Positions 32,973 to 44,345 of a DNA stretch of 64,000 nucleotides are shown piece after piece. Both the position numbers and the translations under genes were made by a program. Numbering within the stretch: the first letter of the stretch is position 1; each line of letters opens with the position of its first letter. Source of the DNA: Elymus sibiricus. Lineage: Eukaryota > Streptophyta > Magnoliopsida > Poales > Poaceae. The notes beneath the pieces are model-generated. The model had not been told where the DNA came from. It was given only the letters and a program-made list of their open reading frames with translations, and did not search any database. The stretch lies in NCBI GenBank assembly GCA_039707655.1, contig CM077676.1, positions 432,427,379 to 432,491,378 on the forward strand, in the 5' to 3' direction.

Positions 32973-35900
32973 TGTAACATCCCAAAATTCTAAATTTTGG
33001 AATGTTATATTAGCTAAATAAATATGATTGATTGTTTGATTGTTTGTTTGATTGATTTATTGAAAGTGAGTGAAATTTGATTTTTTTTTTGAAAGATTAA
33101 TAAGAGGGAATGAAATGACTTTCCCAAAACTTTCATTCCCGTAATTGATCTCCTTGAATTCAAATTAAATTCAAATACAAAACCCTGGAGTGAAGATGAC
33201 ATGACTTATTCCATTAAAGAAATGAAAAGGGTTTTTGAAAAGATTTGAATTCCACTTGAAAATATTTCAAATTCAAAAAAACTTTATGCAACTCAATGAT
33301 TTTCATGAGAGAAGATAAAATGACTTCTTCAAATTAAATGAAATATGAGTTGGAAGTTTAAAAGAAAGAATTCCAAATGGCTTGAAATTCAAATTCAAAT
33401 TCATTTGAGGGTTTTTATCAAATTATTTTTCTCCAAAAAGAAAATATTTGGAAAATAGGGTAACATGATTCCCTTCAACATAAAAATGGAGAAAAATAAA
33501 TTTGAAATCATTTTGATATTTTAAAATAATTTTATTGGCATTTTAAATGCAACAGTAGCATTGTTTGAATTTTGAGATTTTGTGTGAATTTTATTTGGCC
33601 CTAAAAAATAGTTTATCTTTTAGGATTTATTTTTCTGATCATTTTGATATATATATTGTCTATATAAAATTATTTTATTTTTCTCTATTTCTTTGTTTTT
33701 CTTTTCTGTCAGAAATTCAAAAAAAAAAGGAAAACATTAGCCGGCGCCAGGCCAGCTGGCCCACTCCCCGCAGCCCACAGCACCTCGGCCTGCCCCGCGC
33801 CGAATCCGTTCCGAGCCGGCCACCCTACAGCTCGCCCTCTAACCGCGCCCGCTGACCAGTGGGGCCCACGTCGTCGTCCCGAAAGGGACGCGCCCGAATC
33901 TAGTACGCGTCCGGAGCGCCGCCGCCGCTCCGATCTTCTCGGGATCGCGATCCCGCGATGACCCCTGCCTCACGGCTATGCCCTATATAAAGCCCTTGCC
34001 ACGCTCGACCGAACCCCCTAAAACCCTACGCCTAACTCCACCCGTAGCCCAATCCCTCACCGTTCCGATCTCGCCTCCGCCGCCGCCGTTCATCGCCGTT
34101 TTCCCCTCTAGTTCCGTCCATCGGCCTAGAGCAACTCCACGCACTTCGTTGACATCTTTTTGCTCGCCATCGCCATCTACAGAGAGCTCCGGAGCATCGC
34201 CCGACCGCCACCGGAGCCGCAGAGCACCCGAGCTCCGACACCGTCGCCTCACTCCGTCTCGCCGTCCCCGATCGCGCTCGACCCCACCTCCGAGATCCCC
34301 TCATCGTGCCGCATCCGACCGACGCCACCGCCGTCACCCCCGACCACCGGAGCAGCGCCGGCGACCACGCCCGAGCCGTCCTCGCCTTCGACCTCCCGCT
34401 GTAAGCCGCCGACCTCTCCCCACCGTTAGATCGTCATCGTGCGGCCGAGTTTAGATCGGTTTTTTTTTCGGCCGAACCGTTTTCTCCTAGTTACCGGCCG
34501 TCCGCCCGTTAGTTTCAGACACGCACACCCGCAACCAATGAAACCGTGCCACGTGTAGCCTAGCCGACCCGTAGGGTTTTTAGTCTTTTTCTGTTTTGTT
34601 TTATTTTCAGATTAGTTTCTGTTTTAGATCTGCTATATCTTCTAGGTTTTAAATCCTTTTTGAGTGATTCTTTTTGAATTAGATTAAGATTTTCATCTAG
34701 TTTCTGTAGATGCCAAGTTTGGCCATGTTTCAAAATTATAAATTCGATTTTGCATGAATTTGCTTCAAACCTTGTTTTGTGAATATATTGAGTTTAAAAA
34801 TAGCTATTTTGTTAATTCTTTTTGCTAGTGATCACTTGATCTTTTTTCTAAACAGTAGGCTTTTGCAAATTAGTTTTTGTTTATTTTAAATTAGGCTTTT
34901 AGGCAAAACAGTACTGTTTTACATAGTTTAGTGATATTTTCTTTTCCCTTAGTATTTAATTGTTTTTAACTAAAACTTTTTTTTTGAAAAATTTAGTTTT
35001 GTTTCTGTTAGTCAGTAGTAGCCACTTTTATTAGTAGTTAAAATAATTTTTATTATTTTGTTTCTTTAGTTTTGTAGTAAAACTTGCATAGGTTATAAAT
35101 AGGGTTTTATAAAAGCTTTGTATTTTGTTTCTTTTTGCTAGTAAAAGTTTATGAAAAATACTTTATGTTAAAATTAGTTTTTCTACCTTTTCTTTTCTGT
35201 TAATTTATTAGTTTATTATTTTCTTTGTTGTTAAGTTTCACTTGGAACAAAACTATTTTTGTAGTTGAGTCAAAAAGTTTTCCTAGTAGGTTCTTTATAG
35301 TTTTTACTATTAGTTTTCTCTTTGGACTTTTGTTTGGTTTTTCTTTATTTATTTTATTTGATGAACTGTGAATTATGATTGATAGAATTGAATGCTAGAG
35401 TGTTTGCTTATGTGAATACTATGTTTGATTATATAGATTTTTTTCGGAGTGACGAATAGTTCTATCAAGTTCATTTTCTGAGAGCGATAATAATTTCATA
35501 AACTTACCAGGCAAGTTCACTTTGACCATATGTTTTTACCTAAGTTTTATTTGCATGTTGTATCATCCTTTCAACAATTCCTCCAGTAGTGATATTAAAT
35601 ATTGTAGTTGAGTAGAATGCATGAGGTAGGAACCCACTCCCTTGTTACCAAGCCCGGGAACGTTATTTATTTTAATGCTACGCTATAGTAGACGGGGTTT
35701 GGTATGAGTGTTCGTGAGTGGTGTGAGAAGGAGGACTCTGCGTCAATGACGACAACTTCATGAAGACTCTACGTCAATGACGACAACTCCATGATGGCAT
35801 CTTCAAGGCCCGCATCTTCAAGACCTCAAGACTTCAAGACTCGAGACAAGTTTTCAATACACACTACTGGGTGGAAATTGGACCGTGCGGCACCCTGGAG

Positions 35901-36848
35901 TACCCAGTGGATGCGTTGTGAGCTGGAGTAGGCCAGTACTCATGTGGAAAGTTCCACCTAGACTCAAAGAGACGGATGAATACTTCATGCCCTGAAGCTT
36001 AACTGTGCAACCGCAAGTCATTATGAGCCCTGGCTTGGTTGACCTTAGTTGTGACTCTGCCTGGGATGGTGCTAGCAGATGTAGAACTACGGTATGATTG
36101 GATGAGCACCGGACAGTGGTCAGAGGAACTCTTCGGAAGATCATGTTTCGGTCGTCTTGTTCTCAAACACCCTGAAGTGTGAGAACGTAAAAAGAGGGAT
36201 CGAATCTTGTGGGTAAAGTGCACAACATTCTGCAGAGTTAAAACCTAATCGATTAGCCGTGTTCCCGGTTACGGACAATTTGAGCCTCTGGACTTGGATC
36301 TATCTCGGAACTCTCAACACCGGACTGATAACTAATTGTGGGCAACTTAAGATACTTATGGGCTATGAGACATCGGTTGGCGGAACCATGTCATAATAGA
36401 TAACTCTGTAGTGAAAACTCCTGATTATTCCTTTGATGTAGGGAAAATAAAACCAGCTTTTACGCAAAAACTCAGACACAGAGCCTCAAAGCCATATTGC
36501 ATATAGAATAGTTCCATCATCTGTTTTTCTTATTGTGATCTTGCCGGTACATTCAATGTACTGACCTACACGGCTGCAACGTATCATGTTGCAGATATTT
36601 TCTACGATGAGTAAGAAATGATATAGGGTTACGGTCTACACTCAACTTGCCGTTGGCGTTGATGGGACTCCACACCCCTATTGATATGTTTCCGCTGTGA
36701 CATATATAAGGTATAATCTGGATCTACAGTATTTATTTTTACATGTGATGTTATGGTAATTCATCGAAGTACTGTGTGTGCCAGCATACTGATCCAGGGA
36801 TGGCACAGAAAGCACAGAGACTTGACCGTATTGGGTCGGGTCGCTACA
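32973..36848 (+). repeat. 3' LTR (3.88 kb)
   Basis: It begins TGTAACATCCCAAAATTC and ends GGTCGGGTCGCTACA, the TG...CA bounds. The first bases form a small palindrome (CCCAAAATTC TAAATTTTGGAATG). A TATA box lies at 33984-33992. Its size, close to 4 kb, is unusually large for an LTR. Confidence 0.9.
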
Positions 36849-37383
36849 CAGCACCACCGTGCTGCTCGTTCTCCTACGGCCTGTCCCCGTCGCTGGGCCG
36901 CATCACTGCTGCGCTCCGCCTCCTCAGCCTCGCCTCCACCGGCCTCGTCGTCCCCTGCCTTGTTCCGTCCCGCTGCCAATCCCGAGGTGGACGGCAGAGA
37001 GCCAGAGACTCTAGGGCGAGGCGGAGACAGGACGAGGAGAGGAGGTGGTTTGCGTGAGCAACGGAGAAAGGACGAGGAGAGGAAAGGGTGAAAGCTTCGA
37101 CCGGAAGGAAACGCAACCATCCATCGCTATTTTTACCCGAGGGAGGTGTTACCTGGGAAGCTTTTATTGCGCAGAAAAACATATTTTCTACCAGCACAGT
37201 AAACGCTAGGATGACGTGGCTATCGCGAGAGATCGCCCCTTCCGCGTTGCTTATTGTGTTTGATATGCGGGGATGAGTTCTCGAGGTGGTACAATGCTTA
37301 ACAACGGGATGGAAAAAATATCTTGCTCGGACGTGTCGGCCCAGCCCACCTCTTAGTTTCGAAGAAGAAAGCCAAAAAATAAA
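36849..37383. other. Unassigned GC-rich stretch
   Basis: Downstream of the 3' LTR lies GC-rich sequence with short Arg/Ser/Ala-rich frames on both strands and no recognised protein. It may be the 5' part of a gene or element cut by the LTR retrotransposon, but nothing supports a choice. Confidence 0.4.
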
Positions 37384-38763
37384 GGTAAACGTTTAGAGCC
37401 GGTGCGCCGGCCGAACGCTCGGCCGGCCGCGTCCACGCTGGCAACGGGGCCACACACCACCGCTTAAGTATTCCTCTTATCTCCACGAGTCGCTCCTATC
37501 CATTCATTCGCTGCTGTCCTTTCCTTATCTCCTCGCACATCTTGTTCCCCTGCGGCAGCCTCCAGAATAGTTCGCCGGTGATGACCGCCATCCATCCCAC
37601 GCCAGCCTGCCCGTCGTCCATCCAGCGGCAGCCTCCCCGCATATGGGCGCTATTTTGGGAGGCCCCCACCGCGCGCGACAAGGGAGGAGGGGGGGAGGGG
37701 AGGTCGTTGCCTGCGGCACCGATGAGGTGCAGTGCTGGGGACTGGCCGGTGGATTCGCTTCAACCGGCAACGATGGTGGTGAGCGGCAACGGCGGTGGCC
37801 GCCATGGTTTTTCGCTGCGTCAATTTTTTTTTGCTGGAACCACTTCTTTTTTTGCTGGAACCTTCTTTCGTTTTTGCTACAAATTGAGAGAGAGAGAGAG
37901 AGATGATGATGTAGTGTTGCTGCCATGTTTTTTTTGCTACATCAATTTTTTTTGCTGGAACCACTTTCGTTTTTTGCTGGAACCATCATTCGACTTTGCT
38001 ACATTGGGCGAAGATGGTTGTTTGGCGGCGACGGCGGTGCCCGCCATGAATTTTTTGCTGGAACCTCTTTAGATTTTTGCTTGAACCGTTTTTCAATTTT
38101 TCTGCAATTCAAGAGGATGGTGGTGCCGTCGCCGTCAGGATTTTTGCTACATTTAATTTTTGCTGGAACCTCTTCTCATTTTTGCTACAACCGGCAATCA
38201 CAAAAGCTACAACCGGCGATAAATTTTGCTACAATGGTGACGGGGTGGCGGCACCGATGAGCTTTTTCTGCTGGAACTAGCACAATTTTTTGCTACTACC
38301 TGCAGACATTTTTGTTGCCACCAGCAAACCCGAAGGAGAGTACTTTTTAGCGAGCTCGTCGCCGGGGTGTTGCGACCGGCGACCGGCGCAACGGCTGTCC
38401 CACCGGTGCTGCCATCGCCAGTGAGGGAGCTGCAACCGCGAGGGAAAGTTGCTGCATGCGTGGATCCGACGAGGAAGACATGAGACGACGACGGCGAGGC
38501 TGGCGACCGGCGGCAAGGGCGGCAACCGGCGGCCATGGCGAGCCACCGGCGGTGCAGGCTATGGCAGACGCGCGGTGAGCCACGAGCAACGCGGGCTGTG
38601 GCAGACGGCGACGGCGGCCGGAGTCAACGATGCATTTTGCCTCTGTTTTTCTAATGAAGCGGGGTGGAAAAGTTACAGATCGAACGGTTTAAGTCGGCTA
38701 ATCGTACGGCATTGGTGCGACCGGCCCAAATCCTGGCCGGCGCACCGGCTCCTAGTAGCGCCC
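37384..38763. mobile_element. Non-autonomous Mutator-type element (1380 bp) with 9-bp target duplication
   Basis: The element is flanked by the perfect 9-bp direct repeat AAAAATAAA (37375-37383 and 38764-38772), the hallmark of Mutator insertion. Its ends contain a perfect 17-bp inverted repeat, GAGCCGGTGCGCCGGCC (37396-37412 and the complement at 38735-38751), with weaker similarity out to the borders. The interior carries no transposase. About 37810-38320 is a degenerate array of TTTTTGCTGGAACC / TTTTTGCTACAACCGG units. ORFs within it are repeat-driven. Confidence 0.88.
37810..38320 (+). repeat. Degenerate TTTTTGCTGGAACC array inside the Mutator-type element
   Basis: More than a dozen imperfect units consist of a T-rich run followed by GCTGGAACC or GCTACAA and a short variable part (often CACTTTCG or CGGCAAT), spaced about 25-40 bp apart, with inserted GGCGGTGCCGCCATG blocks. 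Confidence 0.75.
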
Positions 38764-38983
38764 AAAAATAAAACGGTGTGATCCGGAACAAGGCGGTGCG
38801 GCAAGCATCCACTGACCAACTCTTCCTTTTTCTTTCTCAACACCAAGATGTACGGTAATCCCTAAAAAAAAGGATGTATACAGTGTAGCGAACTGCACGA
38901 GCCGAAGACTGAACATAATTCCAGTTTTCTTGGTCGCATTGCCGAGACGTTATGTCAACATAGTCTGAGCTGTCTTCTTCTTG

Positions 38984-39297
38984 CAGGCTGTTTGGTAACC
39001 ACTCAGGCAGGGGAATGAGAGTTTTCAAAGGATGTTTGTGGAGCGATTAGGCATGGGAAGTAGAGTTTTACTCTCATTCCCTTATTTGATATATGATAGG
39101 AATTAGCGTGGGATAAAACTTTGTTCACGAATTAACAGGGTACCCCTCGGGAAGAAATGGGTGGGAATTGTCTTCCTCAACTCACATTCCCCTTCCCACT
39201 TAAACTCACATTCCCTCTAATCAAACAGTGGACTTTTAATCTCCTCACCTCTCAACTCCCATTCTCCATCTCTAATTCCCCCGAACCAAACACGCTG
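38984..39297. mobile_element. MITE-like element, about 314 bp
   Basis: It starts CAGGCTGTTTGGTAACC and ends CCGAACCAAACACGCTG, imperfect inverted ends, with GGGGAATGAGAG / CTCTAATTCCCCC just inside. The trinucleotide TTG lies on both sides (38981-38983 and 39298-39300), compatible with a 3-bp target duplication, but this is weak evidence. No coding capacity. Confidence 0.5.
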
Positions 39298-39357
39298 TTG
39301 GTTGTATTTGTCTTTCCCATTCTCGCATTCGCGTTGCACCAAGCAGCTTGGTCAGAA

Positions 39358-39545
39358 TTTTTTTTACGAGGAAAACTTCTGATCTATTCTTCAACTGTTA
39401 AGGTAGTACAAAGAACACCAGAAAAAAAAAAGACATACAGGTCCGTAGACCACCTAGCGACGATTATAAGCACTGTAGCGAGCCAAAGACGCGCCGCCAT
39501 CATCGCCCCTCCCTCATCCGAGCCGGGCAAACCTTATTGTAGTAG
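39358..39545 (-). mobile_element. Probable 3' tail of a non-LTR retroposon
   Basis: On the minus strand this segment resembles a transcript end and stops in a short poly(A) tract (poly-T on the plus strand, 39358-39365). I recall the phrase GGTCCGTAGACCACCTAGCG as common in Triticeae DNA next to such tails. No ORF is retained. Confidence 0.4.
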
Positions 39546-40987
39546 ACAGTCGCATCTAGCTAATTCGACCCCTCAAACATCCACGGACGCGTCCAGGCGA
39601 GTCCGTGGACTGTGACCGGTCATCCCTCATTTTGTTGTGTCCGCAGCTGTCTACCTCATATCCGAACCCTCATATACATGCAACTCATGCAACGTAAACA
39701 ATAAACCCGCGTAGATCAACAAACTAACAACAAACGGACTTAATTTGAACATAATTGGGCATAATTCACATCGCATCATTCATCAGACAACCAAAAAAAC
39801 AAAGTTTCCATCGCTGGATAGTACTTAAACATAAAAAAGGTAGATAAAATGGAGACACGGAGAAGGGCAGATGAAATCACCATTTCCTCCCGCCCCCTAC
39901 ATCTTTCGGCTTCCAGTGCGGCTGTACCACTCCGTGTAAACGTCGGTGGCCGGAGGGGCGTCGCCGTCGGGGCTCGAGCCGTCAGTAATGTTCGAATTTT
40001 CGAAGGAGGGGATTTGTCCGGTCATCCTCCGGACCACGTGGTCCTGGTCCTTGGCATGCGGGGCCGCCTTCGCCTTGACTGCCACCTCCGCCGTTGCCTC
40101 ACGCTCCAACTGCACGATGGCGAGCTGGAGCGTTTCGTCATTTTTGCAGCAGAGCCGCCACGCGTCGGTCTCCGTCGTCATGAGTAAGTGTTGGAGGACC
40201 GAGGCGACAAGCGCGTCCTCCGGATCCACTGGAGCGCGAGCGCTTGCCCGGCGTGCGGCCCGCGGCCTCCGATTTGGGAGTCCTCGTCCGCGGCGGCGCC
40301 AGTAAGGGCACGGGTACCCAACGGTGGCTGGGGACGCCTTTTGTAGGTGGCAGATTAGGAGCAGAGGGGCAACGTACATGCAGGGTTGCGAAGCGGACGG
40401 AGCTGCGCGCAGGACGCGAGGGGATTGTTGCCCGCACTACGTCGTTGGGCGACGGGGGCCGGCACGGTACGTGAGCTTCCGCTGTTGCCGCCCCAGTCTA
40501 GTCGTGACCGTCACACTGTGATGCAGAAGGTGATCTCCTCCATGTCGTCTAGCTGCGCATCTCGCAGCAGGCTCTCCCAGTCGTCATCGCCGCCTGATCC
40601 ACCACCGGTGCCGGCGCTGCTGTCATCGCTCGCCATAGATAGGAAGGTGGTGGGATGGGGAGAGGAGAAGACCGAGAGGGAGAGTGGAGTGGAGTGTGTT
40701 GACTTCGATCTAGCTAGGGTTTGTCCAGACGTGGGATATATGTGAGATCCAGGTGGGTCGCGGTTGGTCGTTCCGACGTGGCAGACGCGCCCGGGCCTCC
40801 CAAACCCGCCTCAGATTTGGGCTGGGTTTGAGGAGTCCCGGTCAACCCAGACGTCCATGGCTGGTATGAGGTGTCCATCTGGGTTTGGTTTGTTTGATTG
40901 GTTAGTGACCGGGCCGTCCGTCCGGACGTACAGGGTGGTATGTGAAGCCGGGCTGTAGATGCTTTTATCCTAGCCGCCGCGGAGCCA
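39546..40987. mobile_element. Unclassified TIR element A with minus-strand ORF fragments
   Basis: The right end is the 40-bp sequence at 40948-40987 that also bounds element B. The left end is not defined. Minus-strand frames 40655-39897 encode pieces of one protein: near 40640 a start followed by Ser/Gly and DDDWESLLRDAQLDDMEEI, and at 40379-39897 DALVASVLQHLLMTTETDAW and LQLAIVQLEREATAEVAVK, ending YTEWYSRTGSRKM. The frames are shifted relative to each other. I recall similar ORFs in wheat repeats but cannot name the function. Confidence 0.5.
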
Positions 40988-41033
40988 TTCGGATGGCTCC
41001 GCGGCGGCTAGGATAAAAGCATCTACAGCCCGG
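40948..41033. repeat. 86-bp near-perfect palindrome joining two TIR elements
   Basis: The left arm 40948-40987 (starting CCGGGCTGTAGATGC) and right arm 40994-41033 (starting TGGCTCCGCGG) are exact inverted copies of 40 bp around a 6-bp centre, TTCGGA. Confidence 0.95.
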
Positions 41034-41890
41034 ATGGCGAGCTGGAGCGCTTCGGCTGCAGCAGAGCCGCCGCGCGTCGGTCTCCGTCGTCATGAGTGAG
41101 TGTCGGAGGACCGAGGCGACGAGCGCGTCCTCCGGATCCACTGGAGCGCGAGCGCTTGCCCGGCGGCCCGCGGCCTCCGATTTGGGAGTCCTTGTCTGCG
41201 GCGGCGTCAGCAAGGGCACGGGTACCTAGCGGTGGCCGGGGACACCCTTCGTAGGTGCCAGATTAGGAGGGGCAACGTACATGTAGGGTTGCGAAGCGGA
41301 CGGAGCTGCGTGCAGGACGTGAGGGGATTGTTGCCCGCACTACATTGCTGGGCGACGGGGGCCGGCACAGAACGTGAGCTTCCGTTGTTGCTGCCCCGGT
41401 CTAGTCGCGACCATCACACCGTGATGCGGAAGGTGATCTCCTCCATGTCGTCTGGTTGCGCATCTCGCAGCAGGCTCTTCCAGTCGTCGTCGCCGCCGGA
41501 TCCGCCACCGGTGGCGGTGCTGTTGTCATCGCTCACCATAGATAGGAAGGTGGTGGGATGGGGAGAGGAGAAGACCGAGAGGGAGAGTGGAGTGGAGTGT
41601 GTTGACTTCGATCTAGCTAGGGTTTGTCCAGACGTGGGATATATGTGAGATCCAGGTGGGTCGCGGTTGGTCGTTCCGACATGGCAGACGCGCCCGGGCC
41701 TTCCACACCCGCCTCAGATTTGGGCTGGGTTTGAGGAGTCCCGGTCAACCCAGACGTCCACGGCTGGTATGAGTGGTCCATCTGGGTTGCGTTTGTTTGA
41801 TTGGTTAGTGACCAGGCCGTCCGTCCGGATGTATAAGGTGGTACCAGAAGCCGAGCTGTAGATGCTTTTATGCTAGCCGCCGCGGTGCCA
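40994..41890. mobile_element. Unclassified TIR element B (897 bp), deletion derivative of element A
   Basis: It has inverted ends of 40 bp (40994-41033 and 41851-41890) that differ at three positions. Its body from about 41034 repeats element A from about 40114 to 40947 with scattered changes. The left part of A is missing and is replaced directly by an inverted copy of the right end. The minus-strand frame at 41219-40965 is the matching fragment of A's ORF running into the terminal repeat. No target duplication is evident. Confidence 0.75.
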
Positions 41891-42189
41891 TCCGGCACCA
41901 TACCAGAGGTTGACCTACTCCCTTTGACGACCTCATCTGAGCTCTCACCTCAGCCGCAAGATTACATTAAGTAAGATTACATAAATTGTAGAACACATTC
42001 AGATTTTTGTTATTTTATTAAACAATCTTTAGCTGACTTCCCGCGTAAATTAACTCTTGGAAGAAATGCTTAAACCCACTTTATATCTCTGAATATTTTG
42101 TTCTTTTTCTTACTCTAATTCTTCATCTCTCCCAGCAGTCATTGCACTTTTTCACGCATTGGCTGAAAAAACTCTTTTTGATACAAGGC

Positions 42190-42277
42190 TAAGGGGATAA
42201 ATTCGGTTATCCTCCTCTACGCCGCACCTAGTCGATCCCATAAACCGAATAGAGGAGGATAATTTATCCTCCCCTGT
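42190..42277. repeat. Imperfect inverted repeat
   Basis: GGGGATAAATTCGGTTATCC, followed by TCCTCTA, is mirrored about 30 bp later by TAGAGGAGGATAA and TTTATCCTCCCC, forming a hairpin of roughly 25-bp arms with mismatches. It lies just upstream of the ORF1-like fragment and could be an element end. The stretch 41891-42189 around it holds nothing recognised. Confidence 0.5.
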
Positions 42278-42390
42278 CGAAAAACCCCTCCAATCTCCCT
42301 GAATATCCTCACCGCGCGCGGGGCTGAGTAAAAGTGGCGCCCCCTCTCTCCCGCCCTCGTGCCGGCTCCATTCCCGCCGCAGCCACCAGC

Positions 42391-42868
42391 ATGCGCCCGC
42401 CGCCGCCACTGATGACCGGCCCTCCTGCCGGAATGGATAGCTCGGACCCTTCTGCCACCCCGTCGGCCACCGCCACCGGCTTGTCACCGCCGGAAACGAC
42501 CCCTGCTCTGCCCCCCGCGCCGAAGAAAAGCTTGGAGATAAAAAAGAAGTCCACCGGGTTCAAGCTCTGGCATCAACCACGGCAAAGGCTGCCGGGGTGG
42601 CGACCGCCTATCCGGCGACGGCCCGCCGCCCTCCCGCTGCTCCCGCCGGAGCCTAACGAGCTAGAAAACCGATGGCAACGGCATCGGCCCTCGCCGAGGA
42701 GGCCGCGAAGAAGAAGAAGAAGAAGGCCACAAAGAAGCCCCGTCCACGGCCGGCGCCTCGTGCAGCGTCTCCGGCGACACCTACGGGCACTGCTCCGGCG
42801 TGTCCGGCGGCGGCAACCGGCAAGAAAGGCCGCGGCTGGCAAGTGCTCGATGAAATGCCGACAAGGTA
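42391..42868 (+). pseudogene. Fragment resembling PIF/Harbinger ORF1 (Myb/trihelix-type) N-terminus
   Basis: A frame starts MRPPPPLMTGPPAG at 42391 and runs through Pro/Ala-rich sequence. A second frame (42672-42869) encodes EEAAKKKKKKATKKPRP and ends GRGWQVLDEMPTR at a clean splice donor, CCGACAAG|GTAAGT (42868/42869). The two frames are parts of one product separated by a frameshift in between. The Lys tract and the LDEMPTR end recall the N-terminal exon of Harbinger-type ORF1 proteins. The DNA-binding exon that should follow was not found, so this is a captured or truncated first exon. Confidence 0.45.
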
Positions 42869-42869
42869 A

Positions 42870-43578
42870 GTAAAAACATCTTTACTCAGCCGGATTCTCC
42901 TTATCTTTTAGGGGATCAGTTAGAGTTGCACTAAGGCATCATCAACCAGTACGCCGTTGACGAAACGGGGATCGTTCAAAAAGAACCAGGGAAGGTCTAA
43001 GAGGAGCCAGATGCTGCCTCAGAAGAACAAGGAGGAGCCTAAGAATAAGAAGGGAGAGGAAGCCTAAAAAAATGTTATAGCAGCTGCCCGTCCACCCGTG
43101 CGGTGATCTCCGACGTTGTCCGACTATGACGAAGTTAAGTGTGTTTGTATCAAGTAGGTTAGTTTATGTTGCAATATGTAAATTTGTAAACTCGATTCAG
43201 TCGAGCTCTCAGAGTTCATAGCTAGCTTGCATGTAGGCCAGAAGCGGGCTGGTTCACGCTGCGGCCAAGTATAGTTTTTTATCCTTGTGTTGTCGAGCCG
43301 TCCGAAAAAGGTTGTTGTTGGGCGACTGATGAATAAGCAGAAAGAGAGACATACATATTCCCTTTGTCGATCCGGCTTCTTGCGATACTTTTAGCAGCGA
43401 TATAAGGCATCAATGATCAATCTGACATTTGGTGTCAAAGCCTGCATTTATGATCAGGGTGGCGTTGATGGTGTCGGTTCGGTGACTAGAAGAGTCCCTC
43501 GGCTGGTTGAGAGTGCCCTAGCTAAAGTAGAGCAGCGGCAAGACTCCGATGAATCCAATACCCACAGCGCCTGACTAT
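42870..43578. other. No gene recognised
   Basis: Mixed-composition sequence. It contains AAGAACAAGGAGGAGCCTAAGAA-type Lys/Glu-coding triplet repeats at about 42970-43065, perhaps a remnant of the same gene fragment, and otherwise nothing identifiable. Confidence 0.4.
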
Positions 43579-44345
43579 ATTTTTTTTTGCGAATGAAACG
43601 ATTGTATTAATCAAGGAGGATTATTACAATCCAGCCGGCAAAGTGTGCCAATCTCAACTGGTCCATGGCGCAGCCAAACTGCCGTTTTGGGTGTAGAACG
43701 TCCCACTTGAGCTAGGGTGTGGCTAACAACATTTTGACTTCTACGTACATGAGATATCACATGCTCACGCCCTAGCGCTAGAAGCCGTTTGGCCTCACCT
43801 ACTAGTGCAGCAACAGGCGACCTGTTTTGCTCTTCTTCCTTCAGCATGTTTGCTGCAACGAGGCTGTCTGTCTCTATGATGAACGGCAAGGTACTCCACT
43901 CCAAGGCAAGGTCAATCCCTTCCATGCATGCATGCATCTCCGCTTCAAGTGCACTTGAGCATGATGTCAAGAAACGACATGATGCAAAGATGATCTCGCC
44001 ACTGTTATCTCTGAGAATCATCCCCGTTCCTCCTGTACCATCCTCCTCTCGCCAAGAACCATCTACATTCAGTTTGGCCCAGCCAACGGGTGGCTTGGAC
44101 CAAACCTCCGGCGGCCGTGGGCATGTTGCCTGGGTGAGCATCGCCTTCTTGTGGCTTGTGTGTGACGCATGCGTAATCACCATCTTGCCTTTAGCCAAGT
44201 CCTCATGTGGGTGCTGATGGATGCAGAGCAGACTGTCGATGTAGCTGCATAGGAACCGGCGAGAACTCTCAATGGTAGGGGCTGGTTTATGATGAACCAC
44301 TTCATTACGGACATGCCAACTCCGCCAGTTCGTGCACGTTTCACA
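43579..44345 (-). mobile_element. 5'-truncated LINE (non-LTR retrotransposon) 3' end
   Basis: A minus-strand coding tail with an RNase H domain is followed by a short untranslated part and a poly(A) tract, seen as T9 on the plus strand at 43579-43587. The upstream limit is near 44345, where the frame becomes meaningless. This is the usual outcome of incomplete reverse transcription. No target duplication was found. Confidence 0.75.
43611..44300 (-). pseudogene. LINE C-terminal RNase H-like domain (RVT_3), partial
   Basis: The frame encodes the C-terminal part of a plant LINE polyprotein. WSKPPVGWAKLNVDGSWREE holds the first Asp, GTGMILRDNSGEIIFAS follows, EAEMHACMEGIDLALEW holds the Glu, and FIIETDSLVAANML holds the second Asp. 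The last motif reads RRSQNVVSHTLAQVGR, where the usual N..AD.LA has His in place of Asp. Upstream the same frame continues (NWRSWHVRNEVVHHKPAP), the region that follows the zinc-finger part of these proteins. The reverse transcriptase is missing, so it is not functional on its own. Confidence 0.85.

Larger units (their letters stand above)
25994..36848 (+). mobile_element. Non-autonomous Gypsy-like LTR retrotransposon with giant LTRs
   Basis: Two long direct repeats, 25994-29202 and 32973-36848, flank a 3.8-kb body that starts with a perfect tRNA-iMet primer site. The body carries an extra ORF and a zinc-knuckle gag but no recognisable protease, reverse transcriptase or integrase. The 5' LTR lacks its first roughly 378 bp, and the homology begins abruptly at 25994 against 33351, so the left end is truncated and no target duplication can be tested. 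The element must have used enzymes supplied in trans. The superfamily call rests on the gag type and layout. Confidence 0.88.

Noticed and set aside
38984..39297. hAT-type MITE with 8-bp duplication
   Set aside because: The eight bases on the two sides do not match. Only a 3-bp TTG agrees, so the superfamily is left open.
42334..42873. One intact 179-residue Arg-rich protein
   Set aside because: Its C-terminal half is the wrong frame of a Lys/Ala-rich exon that ends at a splice donor. The natural product switches frame, so this ORF is an artefact of a frameshift.
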